Shown: in pieces, positions 30,674-40,399 of the stretch
How the letters are laid out: each line of letters begins with the position of its first letter
Position numbering within the stretch: position 1 is the stretch's first letter
Source: Candidozyma auris
Taxonomy: Eukaryota > Ascomycota > Pichiomycetes > Serinales > Metschnikowiaceae
NCBI RefSeq assembly: GCF_003013715.1
Contig: NC_072814.1
Coordinates: forward strand, 682,001-746,000
Length of the DNA: 64,000 nt
Direction of reading: 5' to 3'
The notes under the pieces: model-generated
The model's database searches: none
What the model saw: only the letters and a program-made list of their open reading frames with translations
What the model was told of the DNA's origin: nothing
Position numbers and translations under genes: made by a program

Positions 30674-33526
30674 TTATTTTTCGGGAAGCATGTTCACGTC
30701 AATCCAGCCAAGGAAATCATCGTCCTGGTGATTATTATTAAGCCACCCATGCGACTGCTGCTGGAAGAAGTTGTCAAGCTGATCAGCCATGCCAGCGCTT
30801 CCCATACTGGTGCTGTATTGTAGATTGACCGCTCCTGGAGTTCGGGCTTCGCTAGAGCCCGATATAGGTCCATCGTAGGCCAAGGAATTTTGCTGTGACA
30901 ATACATCTTGCTGGTCAAATTGCTGTCCATGTGTAGGATCCAGCAGCTGTTTCATGACCAGGGATGGCTGCTGCGGTTGATTCTGTGTTTCGAGCGACAA
31001 GGCTGTTCCTGGGCCCACTTGGGCAGTGAACGACCCTCTATCAAGATGAGGTTCGTTTTCAGCGCTTATTGACTTGGTTCCTTGGTCAAAGCTAGAAATG
31101 CGGATACTATCGACATCCTTCGTACTACCAGTGGCCTCTAGCATGGCAAGTGGGACACCGTTGATTTCCATTGATTTCTTCAGACCATTCTCGCTTTCAA
31201 GTTTGGCTTGATTAAGAGCCTGATCCGTTGGCACCAACGTCGTAATTGTTGTTCCGTTTGGCGTTGTCGTGGTCAAAGTTTTGAAGTCATCCTTCGTAAT
31301 TTGGTTGTAAAAAGGAAGAGCTAATGGGCGCTTTACGCCCTCTTCTTCCTTGATTTTAATTCTGCTCTCATTTTCATCATTGTCCTTGCCCTGCAAAGTT
31401 CTTCTTCTCGCTTCGTGAATCGACCACACCAAGTCGTAGAAAAGGGAGGCCGTCAAATGCGAACGCATTCGTGTAATGATACTGCCTTCTGTACTAGTGC
31501 TCTCATCATCATAGAATATTTCTGGGTAGGTGTAGAGCACAATATTCAAATTTTCCAATACCTTTGCAGTTCTCGAGAGATCGTTCTGCAAGTCTTTCCA
31601 GGACGATAGCGTGTTTCTGAATAAACGATGTACCGTCACAATAGACTGACGAGCACTGTCAACATACTTCTCAATGAGGTATCTTGACAAGTGCAATTTG
31701 AAAAGCATAAAAGCGGAGTAACTTACCGCTTGTCTGACATAAATAGGAAGCTCGATTAGGGAGATGTAGTCGACACTAACGAGTTGCGAAGCAATAGTAA
31801 TAATTCTTGTAGCCGACAAATAAGCCGTGCTGACGTACTTTACTTGGTCTTCAATAGGCGTGCCTGGAAGGAATGCAAAACAACAGATCATGAGACGCAA
31901 ATACAAGTAGTACATCTCAATGGCAGAACCTTCCATGATGTTGAGCTTGAATTTAAGTCTTTCGAGTTCTCTATCAAGAATGTTGAGAGAAGCTGCACGA
32001 TTAGAGGGCTCGAGTAAGCCATCTGATCTCGTGACAGAAATACCCATCACATTGACAAGCTTGCACTGGAAAATTGACAAGGAGACCAAGCATCTGAAGT
32101 TTGCGGGCAACGATTGGTCGACTCTGGCATTCTCAAGCAAGTAATCTGTGGTGTTGATAGAAGGGGGCAACCCAAGAGCGGAGGACCAGAATTGGTCGCA
32201 GAAAAACACAGCCAACCATGATCTGGTTCTCCAGATGTCGGAATTCGGGCCCAAATTGACTTGCGTTCGACTAAATTCCTGGATAAATTCTCCACCTCTG
32301 TGAAGACCCAACTGCAAGGACAAGTTTTTGGCTAAACCGACAAAGCGGTACGAAGCATCGTCTAAAACTTTTTCATTTGGAAGTGGCCACACGGCAAGGA
32401 TGATAAGAGCCTGAACAACGTGAGTGGAACGAGGCGTTCTGATCCAGCAGGTTTCGATAGCCAACTGCTTGATGAGCACCGCGAGCGACATGTACAATCC
32501 GGGCTCAGGCTCTGAGAGTGAAGCCGTAAGCATCACTGTCCAGAACAACAACTGAGACTTGGTGTAGAGCTCAGTTGCAGAGGAAGACGTGAGGATAGGA
32601 AGGAAAGGAAGGAATTTGCTCATGAAGCGGTCGTGAAGCTCGTCGGCTTTCTTCAACGGAAGTCGAACATCACCCAAGATAAACTCAGAGTACATCTCTG
32701 TCTGAGCAGAGTGGTCCTCTGGCGACTGTGTGTAGTTGCCCTGGGTGTCACTGGCAAACGTAGCTGGAGAATTATCTGTAGAGTTGCCATGAAACACCAG
32801 GGACAAATTGGTGATGGCCTGACCCGACCCCGTGGCGTCGTTTATGGTATTTTGCGCAGGGTTGTAAGTTGTGTGCGATGGAGGCACCGAGTCAGGGCCG
32901 TGGTGAGGGTGATGAGGTTGATGGGGGTGATGTGGAGGGGTGAAGTGGCCGCCGGCAAATTGATCAATGGCAGAGTTTGGTGTGTAATGGCTCAGAAGCG
33001 TTCTGACCAGAAGTGGTGGTCTGGCTGCCAGTCCGGGGTAGCCTGGTGACGACTGACCCCCACCATGCAGCATGAAATGGTTATGCTGGTTCAACGCCTG
33101 AGTCAACAAGTGTTCATTTCTGGAGAGCATCTCGATCTTCAGCTTCAACTCCTCCACGTCGCCAATCAACATCTGAATCTGCGAGCCCTTCTTCGGTTTG
33201 AACTGCGGGTCGATCTCACACTTCAACCCCATCTTGTTGCACCTCGTGCACGGGTTGGGGAAGTTGTCCAGCGCGTTGCATTTGATCTTGTGTTGCCGGC
33301 AAAATGTACACAGCGTCACGGGCCGGCTGTTTTTGGCCGCTTGCAGAGCAGAAATCTTGTCCATGGCAGAGGACTCCTTTTTGAGAGTCGAGTGATTTGG
33401 CGGTGGGCTCAGCGTCGATCTCGACCGCTTGGAAGAATATTCTCCAGTCACCAGTTTCCGTTTGTTGGGCATCGAGGGGGACGGGGTCAGCACGCCCGAG
33501 GAAGGTTTGGGTAGGATCAGCTTCAT
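30674..33526 (-). CDS. SEF1: Zn2Cys6 transcription factor, Sef1-like
   Basis: A 950-residue fungal zinc-cluster factor. The six Cys are at 73, 76, 83, 93, 96 and 103 (CX2CX6CX9CX2CX6C), followed by a linker FKPKKGSQIQ and a short coiled coil for dimerisation (about 115-145). The stretch RPVT-x-CTFCRQHKIKCNA agrees with what I recall of Sef1, the activator of iron-uptake genes in Candida; codon 72 (x) is CTG, where Sef1 relatives have Ser. The middle (about 300-650) has the helical fungal transcription-factor homology region; the C-terminal 100 residues are Gln- and acid-rich, an activation domain. Length fits Candida Sef1 (about 900). The zinc cluster is certain; Sef1 rather than a Leu3-like relative is an inference. 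Three WGATAA sites upstream fit iron-responsive GATA control. Confidence 0.72.
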   Translation of the reverse strand: MKLILPKPSSGVLTPSPSMPNKRKLVTGEYSSKRSRSTLSPPPNHSTLKKESSAMDKISALQAAKNSRPVTLCTFCRQHKIKCNALDNFPNPCTRCNKMGLKCEIDPQFKPKKGSQIQMLIGDVEELKLKIEMLSRNEHLLTQALNQHNHFMLHGGGQSSPGYPGLAARPPLLVRTLLSHYTPNSAIDQFAGGHFTPPHHPHQPHHPHHGPDSVPPSHTTYNPAQNTINDATGSGQAITNLSLVFHGNSTDNSPATFASDTQGNYTQSPEDHSAQTEMYSEFILGDVRLPLKKADELHDRFMSKFLPFLPILTSSSATELYTKSQLLFWTVMLTASLSEPEPGLYMSLAVLIKQLAIETCWIRTPRSTHVVQALIILAVWPLPNEKVLDDASYRFVGLAKNLSLQLGLHRGGEFIQEFSRTQVNLGPNSDIWRTRSWLAVFFCDQFWSSALGLPPSINTTDYLLENARVDQSLPANFRCLVSLSIFQCKLVNVMGISVTRSDGLLEPSNRAASLNILDRELERLKFKLNIMEGSAIEMYYLYLRLMICCFAFLPGTPIEDQVKYVSTAYLSATRIITIASQLVSVDYISLIELPIYVRQAVSYSAFMLFKLHLSRYLIEKYVDSARQSIVTVHRLFRNTLSSWKDLQNDLSRTAKVLENLNIVLYTYPEIFYDDESTSTEGSIITRMRSHLTASLFYDLVWSIHEARRRTLQGKDNDENESRIKIKEEEGVKRPLALPFYNQITKDDFKTLTTTTPNGTTITTLVPTDQALNQAKLESENGLKKSMEINGVPLAMLEATGSTKDVDSIRISSFDQGTKSISAENEPHLDRGSFTAQVGPGTALSLETQNQPQQPSLVMKQLLDPTHGQQFDQQDVLSQQNSLAYDGPISGSSEARTPGAVNLQYSTSMGSAGMADQLDNFFQQQSHGWLNNNHQDDDFLGWIDVNMLPEK

Positions 33527-34765
33527 GGAGTGTGGAATATGGCGTGTGGAATTAGGACGGCCCGGGCAGGCGGAGTTATTGTTTATTTGAAGATTACTTT
33601 AGGGAGGGCCCAGGGCTACTAGGATGCAAGGGTAGGGGCTTTTGATAATAAAAATGCCTTCCAAATGATATATCTTGTGGATGGGCCTGAAGAAAAATTT
33701 TCGACTAACAAGGATTCCTGGGGCAGGTAGGCATTGACGAGCATGCCAGAAAGGGTTACCCGGCGCGTAGATGGAAAAGATAATTTTTGTGTGCCGGAAA
33801 GGTCCGAATAAGGCAACCGCCGCACTTACAGTGATCATCTAGATAATTTGGGTAGCTTTAAAGCACTCCACATCCTGGGAGATGCTATGTAGAGAGCTCA
33901 AGGGTGAAGAGTTTAAACTAAAGTATTACGGAAGGAGACCCAAAAGTCCCGTCATCGGTTGGGTTTCACCCGTTCAACTCTTCAGCATAGGCTATTTCAA
34001 TTCTCTCTTTTACTTTTCACTTGTTGTGCCACCCACTCCCTTTTCCTCCTGAGTCACTTTGCACCAGCACGCTCGTTTCTTTTGGCAACCGCTTTTCTGC
34101 CCTTCTTTTCGTTCTCAAAGCCGGCGTTTTGTATTTTCCTGCCACCTCATGTCACCGACATTGCCCAGGCTCTTGGCTTCCGGCACAACCACGGCACCAG
34201 CGTCGAGCAAGTGCGGCGCCCTGTCTAACGCCTATTGTGACGAAAGTATAGGCACAACCGCCAGGCGAGTCACTCAGATCCAGCGCCCACATAGGTCTGT
34301 AAATCCTCTTGTTTCTCGCGCTACCTCTACCTTGGACACCCAACCATTGCCTCTTATACTTCTTCGCTCCCTCCGTTTTGTGGCATGTGGAACACCGCCA
34401 ACAACAAGCTCAACACCGATGGGATGCGAAACGCTTTTGAGCACGCTTTTTCTGACCTCAGACTCCCTTGTGGACATTTCCTCGCATTTCGCCTATCCAA
34501 GCTAACAATAGTTTCTTCAGTCTCGTCCGCATCCCCCTCAGAGCTTTATATACGTCTATACAAAAGGCCACGCTTAGCAGCCTGAGCTCACTCAGAACTC
34601 GGTACCTCTGGCATCGACTTATACACTGAAGAGTTTCGCTGAGTAAGTCCATGTCCATTGAGTTCAATTTGCGAGCAACTCACACGATCACCCTTCTTAT
34701 TCACATTTCATATCGATTCCCTGACTTTGGATAAAGCCCCTCTTATTTATTCACCATCCCGGTCA
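33527..34765. other. 1.2-kb region between SEF1-like start and RAD51 stop
   Basis: The proximal 320 bases hold three WGATAA sites. From about 33960 to 34620 the plus strand is strongly pyrimidine-rich, like yeast mRNA leaders, although the next plus-strand gene is far away. Open frames here (best 148 codons, 34059-34505) have no recognisable protein character. Confidence 0.5.
33643..33846. promoter_or_regulatory. Three WGATAA sites upstream of SEF1-like gene
   Basis: TGATAA at 33643, AGATAA at 33778 and AGATAA at 33841, between 117 and 320 bases before the start codon. WGATAR is the site of fungal iron-responsive GATA repressors (Sfu1 in Candida albicans, known to repress SEF1). Confidence 0.4.
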
Positions 34766-35779
34766 TCACTCATCATCCTCTGTCTTTGGATCGCCAATGC
34801 CGTCCTCATAGATGGCAAACACACACTCACTCTCGGGCAAGCACGGACTATCGTACACTTTACAGATTCTCTGCTCTCCTCTACCCTTTTTGAAAGACAA
34901 CCGTGTGGTCGAGCTGTGCGCAATAATATTACCCCCAATTGGTTTTTTAGGGTCTGGGTTGAACATACCCGCCATACCATCGACTTGGGCAACCACCTGG
35001 TTCGTAATTACCACGGCAATACCGAACTCATCGGCCAACCTCTGCAAAGTCCTCATGAACTTCGCCACATGACTTTGTCTCGCCGACAACTCGCCTCGAC
35101 CAGAGAAATCTGTTCTGTACAAGGCCATGATCGAGTCCACCACAAGCAACGAGAATCGCGATTCAGACATCATCTGAGCCGCCTGGTGCAAAAGCTGAAA
35201 CTGATGTTCAGCATTATAGGCTCTAGCGTAAGCTACATTGTCCAAGCAGTCGTCCGGGTTCAAGCCGTACCGCTGAGCAATCAGCACAAGTCTCACGGGT
35301 CTGAATGTGCCCTCAGTGTCGATGTAAAGACACTTGCCCTCACCACCTCCCATATCGATGGGCAACTGACACGTCACGGCCAAAGTGTGGCACAACTGTG
35401 ATTTACCGGTACGAAACTCTCCAAACACCTCAGTGATGGATCCTGTTTCGACACCTCCACCTAGCAAGGTGTCCAACTGCTTCGAACCTGTGGTGAGGCA
35501 AATCAACTCAGATCTTCTGCTGTGGAATTCAGACGCCGTAGTGAAGCCCATAGGCACGAGTTTCGCAGCCTCGATACTGATTTTGTCAGCTTTCGCCTCC
35601 GAAATGCCTCTCACCGTGAGCAACGCCTTCTTGGGAGCATAGGCAACACTCTCCACTGTGTGGTAACCCTCTTGCTTGAGTTTCTTGATATCGTTAGCCG
35701 AGATGCCACTGCTCTCTAGCTGCTCAACGAGCAAAGGTCCCCCGAAGTCGTCTTCTTCTTCTTCAACGCGATCAGACAT
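34766..35779 (-). CDS. RAD51: Recombinase Rad51
   Basis: A RecA-family strand-exchange ATPase for homologous recombination. The N-terminal helix-hairpin-helix domain (about 20-85) contains GISEAKADK; Walker A is GEFRTGKS (120-127), Walker [22 protein letters not shown] and the DNA-binding loops QVVAQVDG and [16 protein letters not shown] are Rad51-type and unlike Dmc1. The product is 337 aa; the acidic N-terminal tail is shorter than in baker's yeast (400). Codon 166 is CTG in RLV-x-IAQRYG, where baker's yeast has Ser, a direct hint of CTG-clade decoding. The start is the ATG at 35779. It diverges from CTF4. Confidence 0.97.
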   Translation of the reverse strand: MSDRVEEEEDDFGGPLLVEQLESSGISANDIKKLKQEGYHTVESVAYAPKKALLTVRGISEAKADKISIEAAKLVPMGFTTASEFHSRRSELICLTTGSKQLDTLLGGGVETGSITEVFGEFRTGKSQLCHTLAVTCQLPIDMGGGEGKCLYIDTEGTFRPVRLVLIAQRYGLNPDDCLDNVAYARAYNAEHQFQLLHQAAQMMSESRFSLLVVDSIMALYRTDFSGRGELSARQSHVAKFMRTLQRLADEFGIAVVITNQVVAQVDGMAGMFNPDPKKPIGGNIIAHSSTTRLSFKKGRGEQRICKVYDSPCLPESECVFAIYEDGIGDPKTEDDE

Positions 35780-36465
35780 GCTGCTTTAGGTAGTGTTGTA
35801 ATTCAGGTAAGTTGTAGACGTGAAATAGATCAAAATAACGCGCCATCCAAAGAGGTAAACACAGGATTCACGATGACTTTGAAGCCAATAGATACTGGGT
35901 AATTTGGTACATGATAAAAAGGATTCTAACAAGATTTAATGAAAGACTTTGTGTTTTGGAGGACTTATTTCATTTTGAGTACATTTTCGTTATTATTTGT
36001 GAGTATATCAGTGTGAATTTTGTGAGTCATAGAATCGCCTCTTCTCGCAGCCAAATGAATAGATGTATATAACTAAGAATGGGTATTTGACGTTGGCAAC
36101 ACATCCGTTACAAACATGATGATTCAAATAAATTATTTTGAGTAGGTAACCTCAGTACAAAAATATTTTGGACTTTTTACTATTTTTTGAAATTTTTCAA
36201 TGGTGGACGCGACGGAGCATTCTACCACTACGCTGACACATGAAATGATGCCTACGAAATTTGTCATCTGCAACTTGTCTGTATTAGAAAGGTCACAGTT
36301 TCCCCCAAGCATATCTCGTCAAACGCTTTCCTTTTCCCCGTAAATACTAGTATTTTCACTGAAGTCTCTACACGTGACAGAAGCACGCGTAGACATTTAC
36401 GCGGTCACCAGAGAAATCAAAATACTCCAAGCAGCGATCCAGCAAAACTGAGCTATCACCACACA
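35780..36465. other. Divergent promoter RAD51/CTF4
   Basis: A 686-base A/T-rich region between two S-phase genes. An ACGCGC lies at 35838, 59 bases from RAD51. ACGCGT at 36385 and ACGCGG at 36399 lie next to CTF4. A near match to the RTGGCTGCRAAA motif (TTGGCTGCGAGA, minus strand) is at 36053. No open frame is convincing. Confidence 0.55.
36385..36390. promoter_or_regulatory. MCB box of CTF4
   Basis: ACGCGT, 76-81 bases before the CTF4 start codon, with ACGCGG nine bases further on. MBF-type G1/S control is the known use of this site in yeasts. Confidence 0.55.
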
Positions 36466-39120
36466 ATGCTGCTTAGAATCCCGGCATTCTTAGACGGGAA
36501 CTCTTATGTTCATTACCATGAGTTGTCAGGTCGTTTTATAGCGGGTAACAGTGAGGGATTGATAAAAATCTTTGACCCTGAGCTGCCAGACTCGGAGCCG
36601 CTATCGGTGGATATCCCCGAAAATTTAACATCTTTATCATCTCTTGGACGTGATGTACTACTTACGTCTACAGATGGTAGTTTGGCTGTTTTGTCAATAT
36701 CTGAGTCCCCCAACGGCGACGAGAAATTCGAAGTTATTTATAAAACTGATCAGCCTTTGCGAGACAGCGCTTACATCAATGAAGGAAAAAGAATTGCTAC
36801 AGGAGGGGATTCTGGTGACCTCATTCTCATTGATACTGATGGTGATTCTGCTGTGACAACGGTTTCACTAGGCGAGCCCATCGTAAACATTTCATACAAT
36901 CCTGCTGGCGAATTGATCAGTGTTTGTCTTGCCAATGGTGATGTGCAATTGGTGTCTGTGATGAACGAGAATCCTGACGTAAGGGAGAAACTTCCACAAG
37001 CTGTACCTGAGAAGCAACCCACTTCAACCGACATAATTGACTTTGATGGGATTCATAGACACGAGCTTGTGGCAACAAAGACTCATTGGCTAGGAAACGG
37101 AGAGCTTTTCTTTGTACCAACTACAAATAATACGGTTAAGGGTTATAACAGAGCAAATTTACAGGAACAAAGAGAACTCAACCCACGTCAAAGCAACCTT
37201 ATCTCGTTCACTACATCACCTAATCTGAAATTCATTCTCACGCTTCATAAGAACGGTACTCTCGTGCTCTTCGATGCTGTCATTGGTGAACTCGTCAAAA
37301 CATTTGAGTTGGGCCAGCTTGACCATTTGCCTTTGAGTGTGGCATGGAATGCAAAAGTTGCCTTTGTAGGCACCACAAATGGTGAGCTCCGTTCAATCCC
37401 TATAGTTTCTAAGGATCCTGAGGAAGAGCCTTCAAGTGTTAGATCCGAAGTTGACTCTTTATTTTTGGACGAAGCGGATGAATCTGATACAGACCTTCCT
37501 CAGGATCTTTTGAATGGCCATGCTGCAGAGAAGCGAAGAGCCAATGGGCTAGATGACTCCCGAATCATCGACGAGGATGAAGAGGATGATGATTTCGAGA
37601 GTGAAGTTCCTTTTAACAGAAGTGTAGACGATTACCTTCGTGACAGGCACAAGCGCCAAAGGCTACAAAATGGCAAATCGCATACGCCGCCCCCTCCACT
37701 AGTAAGCGCAAGCAGAGTCCTGCTCAAGCCTTACACGCCAGGCTCCACCCCTTGGATTACCTCATCCAACACATCGACTCAAAGACGATACTTGTTCATG
37801 AACCAAATTGCATATGTGTGGGCTGTAAAAAGTGGAACCGAGTCAAGCAGCAATCAGCAGAGTATCACCATCTCATTCTTCGACAGGACTAACAACAAAG
37901 ACTACCACTTTATTGACAACTTTGACTATGATTTATGCTCTGTAAACGAGAGAGGTGTTCTTCTCGGGAACTCGGGATTCGAATCTGGGGGTAGTGAAAA
38001 TGGTGGCCACATCTATTATAGGCATCATACTTTGACAAACGACGCTTGGGACAGGCAGATTCCTTTATTGAAAGGTGAATATATCACATCTCTCTGTTTA
38101 ACGAGTTCCACGCTGACCACTTCAAGCGACTCCTTGATTGTCGTTGGCACAAACTTTGGATATTTGAGATTTTTCAACCTCTACGGTCTTTGCATAAATT
38201 TAATGAAGGTTGCCCCTATTGTCACGTTGATATCGTCGCTGAGCTCCATTGTCTTCACGATAAATCAACCGACGCAAGATAGCTATGACTACTCCATCAT
38301 CGACGTGAGCGATGATTATAAATTCCTACAGCAAGGTGCTCCTATCACGTTGAAGTTGCATGGTGATGCTCCACTTATAAAGGGGCTATTCTTCAACGAA
38401 TTCGGTGATCCATGCGTCGTATCAGGCTTGGATGATACATTGACTGTGCTCTCTCAGTGGAGAGAGACTGGGAACGCCAGATGGGTTCCCATTCTCAGTT
38501 GCTCCGAGGTTGTGTCAGATTACGGCATTACAAAGTCCAAGAGACTCTGGAAGACTTGGCCATTAGGTCTTCAACGTGACAAATTCATCTGCTTGATCCT
38601 CAAGAACGCAAATACGTATCCCGGCTTCCCACTATCATTGCCACTCGAGCTTGATATCAAGTTACCAACAAAGAGCTTCAAGCACCTTAGGGATTCCAAG
38701 GAGAAGACCAAGAAGAGGAAGCCTGGAGCTGACGATGATGAGGAAGAGGACGATGAAAGTGATCACGCATCGAAGTTAGAGAAATTGAACGAGGAAGATC
38801 CCGAGGAAGAATTTTTGCGGGCATCAACGCTCGGAAAGCTTCTTCATATGACGTTGCCTGATCTCGAAGATCAAGATGAGCTGCTCGAGAGGTTGAACGG
38901 CTACAGTGTTGCCTTCGACAAGTCGTTGCTCAAGCTTTTTGCAAACGCGTGCCAAGACCAGAAGCTTAACAAAGCTCTCAGTGTTGTCAAGCTAGTCAAG
39001 AACGATAAAGCTTTGCTTGCCGCCTCGAGGATCGCTGAGAGATTTGAGTTCATGAATCTTGCTGCAAAGATCAACAAGCTTAGAGAGGATTTGCACGAGT
39101 TTGAGGAGGAGGAGGAGTAA
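36466..39120 (+). CDS. CTF4: Replisome hub Ctf4 (And-1)
   Basis: A trimeric adaptor that ties the CMG helicase to DNA polymerase alpha and helps sister-chromatid cohesion. The N-terminal WD40 propeller runs to about residue 320 (YHELSGRFIAGNSEGLIKIFD, GERIATGGDSGD-type repeats). An acidic/basic linker follows (about 325-400), then the SepB propeller domain (about 415-740) with GSTPWITSSNTSTQRRYLFMN, DRTNNKDYHFIDNFDYDL and KRLWKTWPLGLQRDKFICL, all Ctf4-type, and a helical C-terminal bundle. The length (884 aa) is near baker's yeast Ctf4 (927). The start is an ATG. Confidence 0.94.
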   Translation: MLLRIPAFLDGNSYVHYHELSGRFIAGNSEGLIKIFDPELPDSEPLSVDIPENLTSLSSLGRDVLLTSTDGSLAVLSISESPNGDEKFEVIYKTDQPLRDSAYINEGKRIATGGDSGDLILIDTDGDSAVTTVSLGEPIVNISYNPAGELISVCLANGDVQLVSVMNENPDVREKLPQAVPEKQPTSTDIIDFDGIHRHELVATKTHWLGNGELFFVPTTNNTVKGYNRANLQEQRELNPRQSNLISFTTSPNLKFILTLHKNGTLVLFDAVIGELVKTFELGQLDHLPLSVAWNAKVAFVGTTNGELRSIPIVSKDPEEEPSSVRSEVDSLFLDEADESDTDLPQDLLNGHAAEKRRANGLDDSRIIDEDEEDDDFESEVPFNRSVDDYLRDRHKRQRLQNGKSHTPPPPLVSASRVLLKPYTPGSTPWITSSNTSTQRRYLFMNQIAYVWAVKSGTESSSNQQSITISFFDRTNNKDYHFIDNFDYDLCSVNERGVLLGNSGFESGGSENGGHIYYRHHTLTNDAWDRQIPLLKGEYITSLCLTSSTLTTSSDSLIVVGTNFGYLRFFNLYGLCINLMKVAPIVTLISSLSSIVFTINQPTQDSYDYSIIDVSDDYKFLQQGAPITLKLHGDAPLIKGLFFNEFGDPCVVSGLDDTLTVLSQWRETGNARWVPILSCSEVVSDYGITKSKRLWKTWPLGLQRDKFICLILKNANTYPGFPLSLPLELDIKLPTKSFKHLRDSKEKTKKRKPGADDDEEEDDESDHASKLEKLNEEDPEEEFLRASTLGKLLHMTLPDLEDQDELLERLNGYSVAFDKSLLKLFANACQDQKLNKALSVVKLVKNDKALLAASRIAERFEFMNLAAKINKLREDLHEFEEEEE

Positions 39121-39228
39121 ATACAAAATTCTGGAGAGCACTGAAGTGGGTAGTTGATAAGATCGTGTGTTATTCACAGGTTATATGTACAAAATGGGGC
39201 ACTATGGACGTGACATGTGTTTGAAAAG

Positions 39229-39375
39229 TTAGAATTGCTTCTTGATGAAGTGCAAGACGATAGGAGTCAACCACAACGCACCAGCGATGACGCCAGCAGT
39301 CTTCAACGTGGCATAGGAGATTTGCTCCTGCATCTTCTTCTGCTCTTCTGGGATTTCAGCACTTGGATTGTACAT
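39229..39375 (-). CDS. TOM5: Small TOM complex subunit Tom5
   Basis: A 48-codon gene. Tom5 is a tail-anchored subunit of the mitochondrial outer-membrane import pore. The protein is MYNPSAEIPEEQKKMQEQ..., then one hydrophobic segment (about 26-43, with GVIAGALWLTPIVLHFI) and a basic end KKQF. Length, acidic/helical N-terminus, single C-terminal membrane helix with a Pro after Trp and the K-K tail all parallel baker's yeast Tom5 (50 aa; ...FLWVSPMIWHLVKKQW). The start is the ATG at 39375. It lies between CTF4 (convergent) and NAT3 (divergent). Confidence 0.72.
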   Translation of the reverse strand: MYNPSAEIPEEQKKMQEQISYATLKTAGVIAGALWLTPIVLHFIKKQF

Positions 39376-39595
39376 GTTGCTGGAAATAATAAAAAGAAGT
39401 TTGTAGGTTTATGTTTTTTGGTGACCGGCACGTATAGAGGAATACGCTACCGAGGCGACGAAAATTTCTCGATCATTGCACGTGATCGAAAGTCACGCGA
39501 CATTCGAACGTTACTTTTTTCTAGTGACGTGAAACCCAATCTCTGTGATGAAGCAGGAACCTCTGCCACTATTCAATTAATTTCTATTTCCAACC

Positions 39596-40177
39596 ATGAC
39601 GTCGATTAAGCCATTTGAAATGAACGACCTCTTCGACCTCAATCCGGTCAACTTAGACCCCTTCACTGAAAACTTTAATCTCCTGTTTTACCTTCAGTAC
39701 GCTACTCAATGGCCCGATTTGTTCTTCAAATCTGTAGAGGAAGCCCCAGAGTTCAGTCCAAAGATAAGTGGATACATGATGGGCAAAACCGAAGGACAAC
39801 TAGCGAAAAAAGAATGGCACACCCACATCACAGCAGTCACAATCAATAGAGACTACCGGAGAATAGGGCTTGCCTCCGATCTCTGTTTGCATTTGGAGAG
39901 AATCACCGCTGTAGAGCCATACCGAACACTTTTCGTGGATCTTTTCGTCAAAGTGACCAATAGTGTGGCAAGACAACTATATGAGAAATTGGGATACTCG
40001 GTTTATCGCAGGGTGATTGGCTACTACGGCTCAGTTTACCCTACAGACAGAAACAAGCCAAATGACGACTTAGATGGGTTTGATATGAGAAAAGCACTCC
40101 CTAGAGACGTGCACAAAGAGACTGTCAGAGACGATGGAGAGAAGCACTATGTGTTGCCAGATGAAGTTGTATTCTAG
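39596..40177 (+). CDS. NAT3: NatB catalytic subunit Nat3
   Basis: A GNAT acetyltransferase that acetylates N-termini beginning Met-Asp/Glu/Asn, with Mdm20. The acetyl-CoA loop RRIGLA (RxxGxA) is at about residues 88-93. NLDPFTENFNLLFYLQYATQWPDLF and VDLFVKVTNSVARQLYEKLGY are strongly Nat3-like. The 193-residue length equals the family. The start is an ATG 220 bases from TOM5, with which it shares a divergent promoter. No oddities. Confidence 0.95.
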   Translation: MTSIKPFEMNDLFDLNPVNLDPFTENFNLLFYLQYATQWPDLFFKSVEEAPEFSPKISGYMMGKTEGQLAKKEWHTHITAVTINRDYRRIGLASDLCLHLERITAVEPYRTLFVDLFVKVTNSVARQLYEKLGYSVYRRVIGYYGSVYPTDRNKPNDDLDGFDMRKALPRDVHKETVRDDGEKHYVLPDEVVF

Positions 40178-40399
40178 ACAAGATGATGTGTCGAGGGAAA
40201 AGGCGATTAATGGGCGAATCATGAAAGGACTGGTTGAGACAGTTCAAATAATTTGACTTTTCTTTGTAGGCTGGCTTGCTTGCCTATGTGGTCCCATCCT
40301 GTATTTCTCCTGCACCCCATCCCAGCATGACTGTATACCCGCACTTAAGTGAGACACATTTATCCAATACCTTTCTTTGCTTATCAAACCACATCCACA
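40178..40399. other. Promoter of the IFRD-domain gene
   Basis: A 222-base gap. It is pyrimidine-rich near the start codon and shows no further feature. Confidence 0.4.

Noticed and set aside
34059..34505. 148-codon ORF in the SEF1-RAD51 interval
   Set aside because: Composition follows the pyrimidine tract, with Ser/Arg/Leu and no domain; a GCTAACAATAG near 34500 looks like a 3' splice site but no matching donor was found.
34658..35401. 247-codon plus-strand ORF antisense to RAD51
   Set aside because: It lies over the RAD51 coding region and has no recognisable domain. The pyrimidine tract before it is reported separately.
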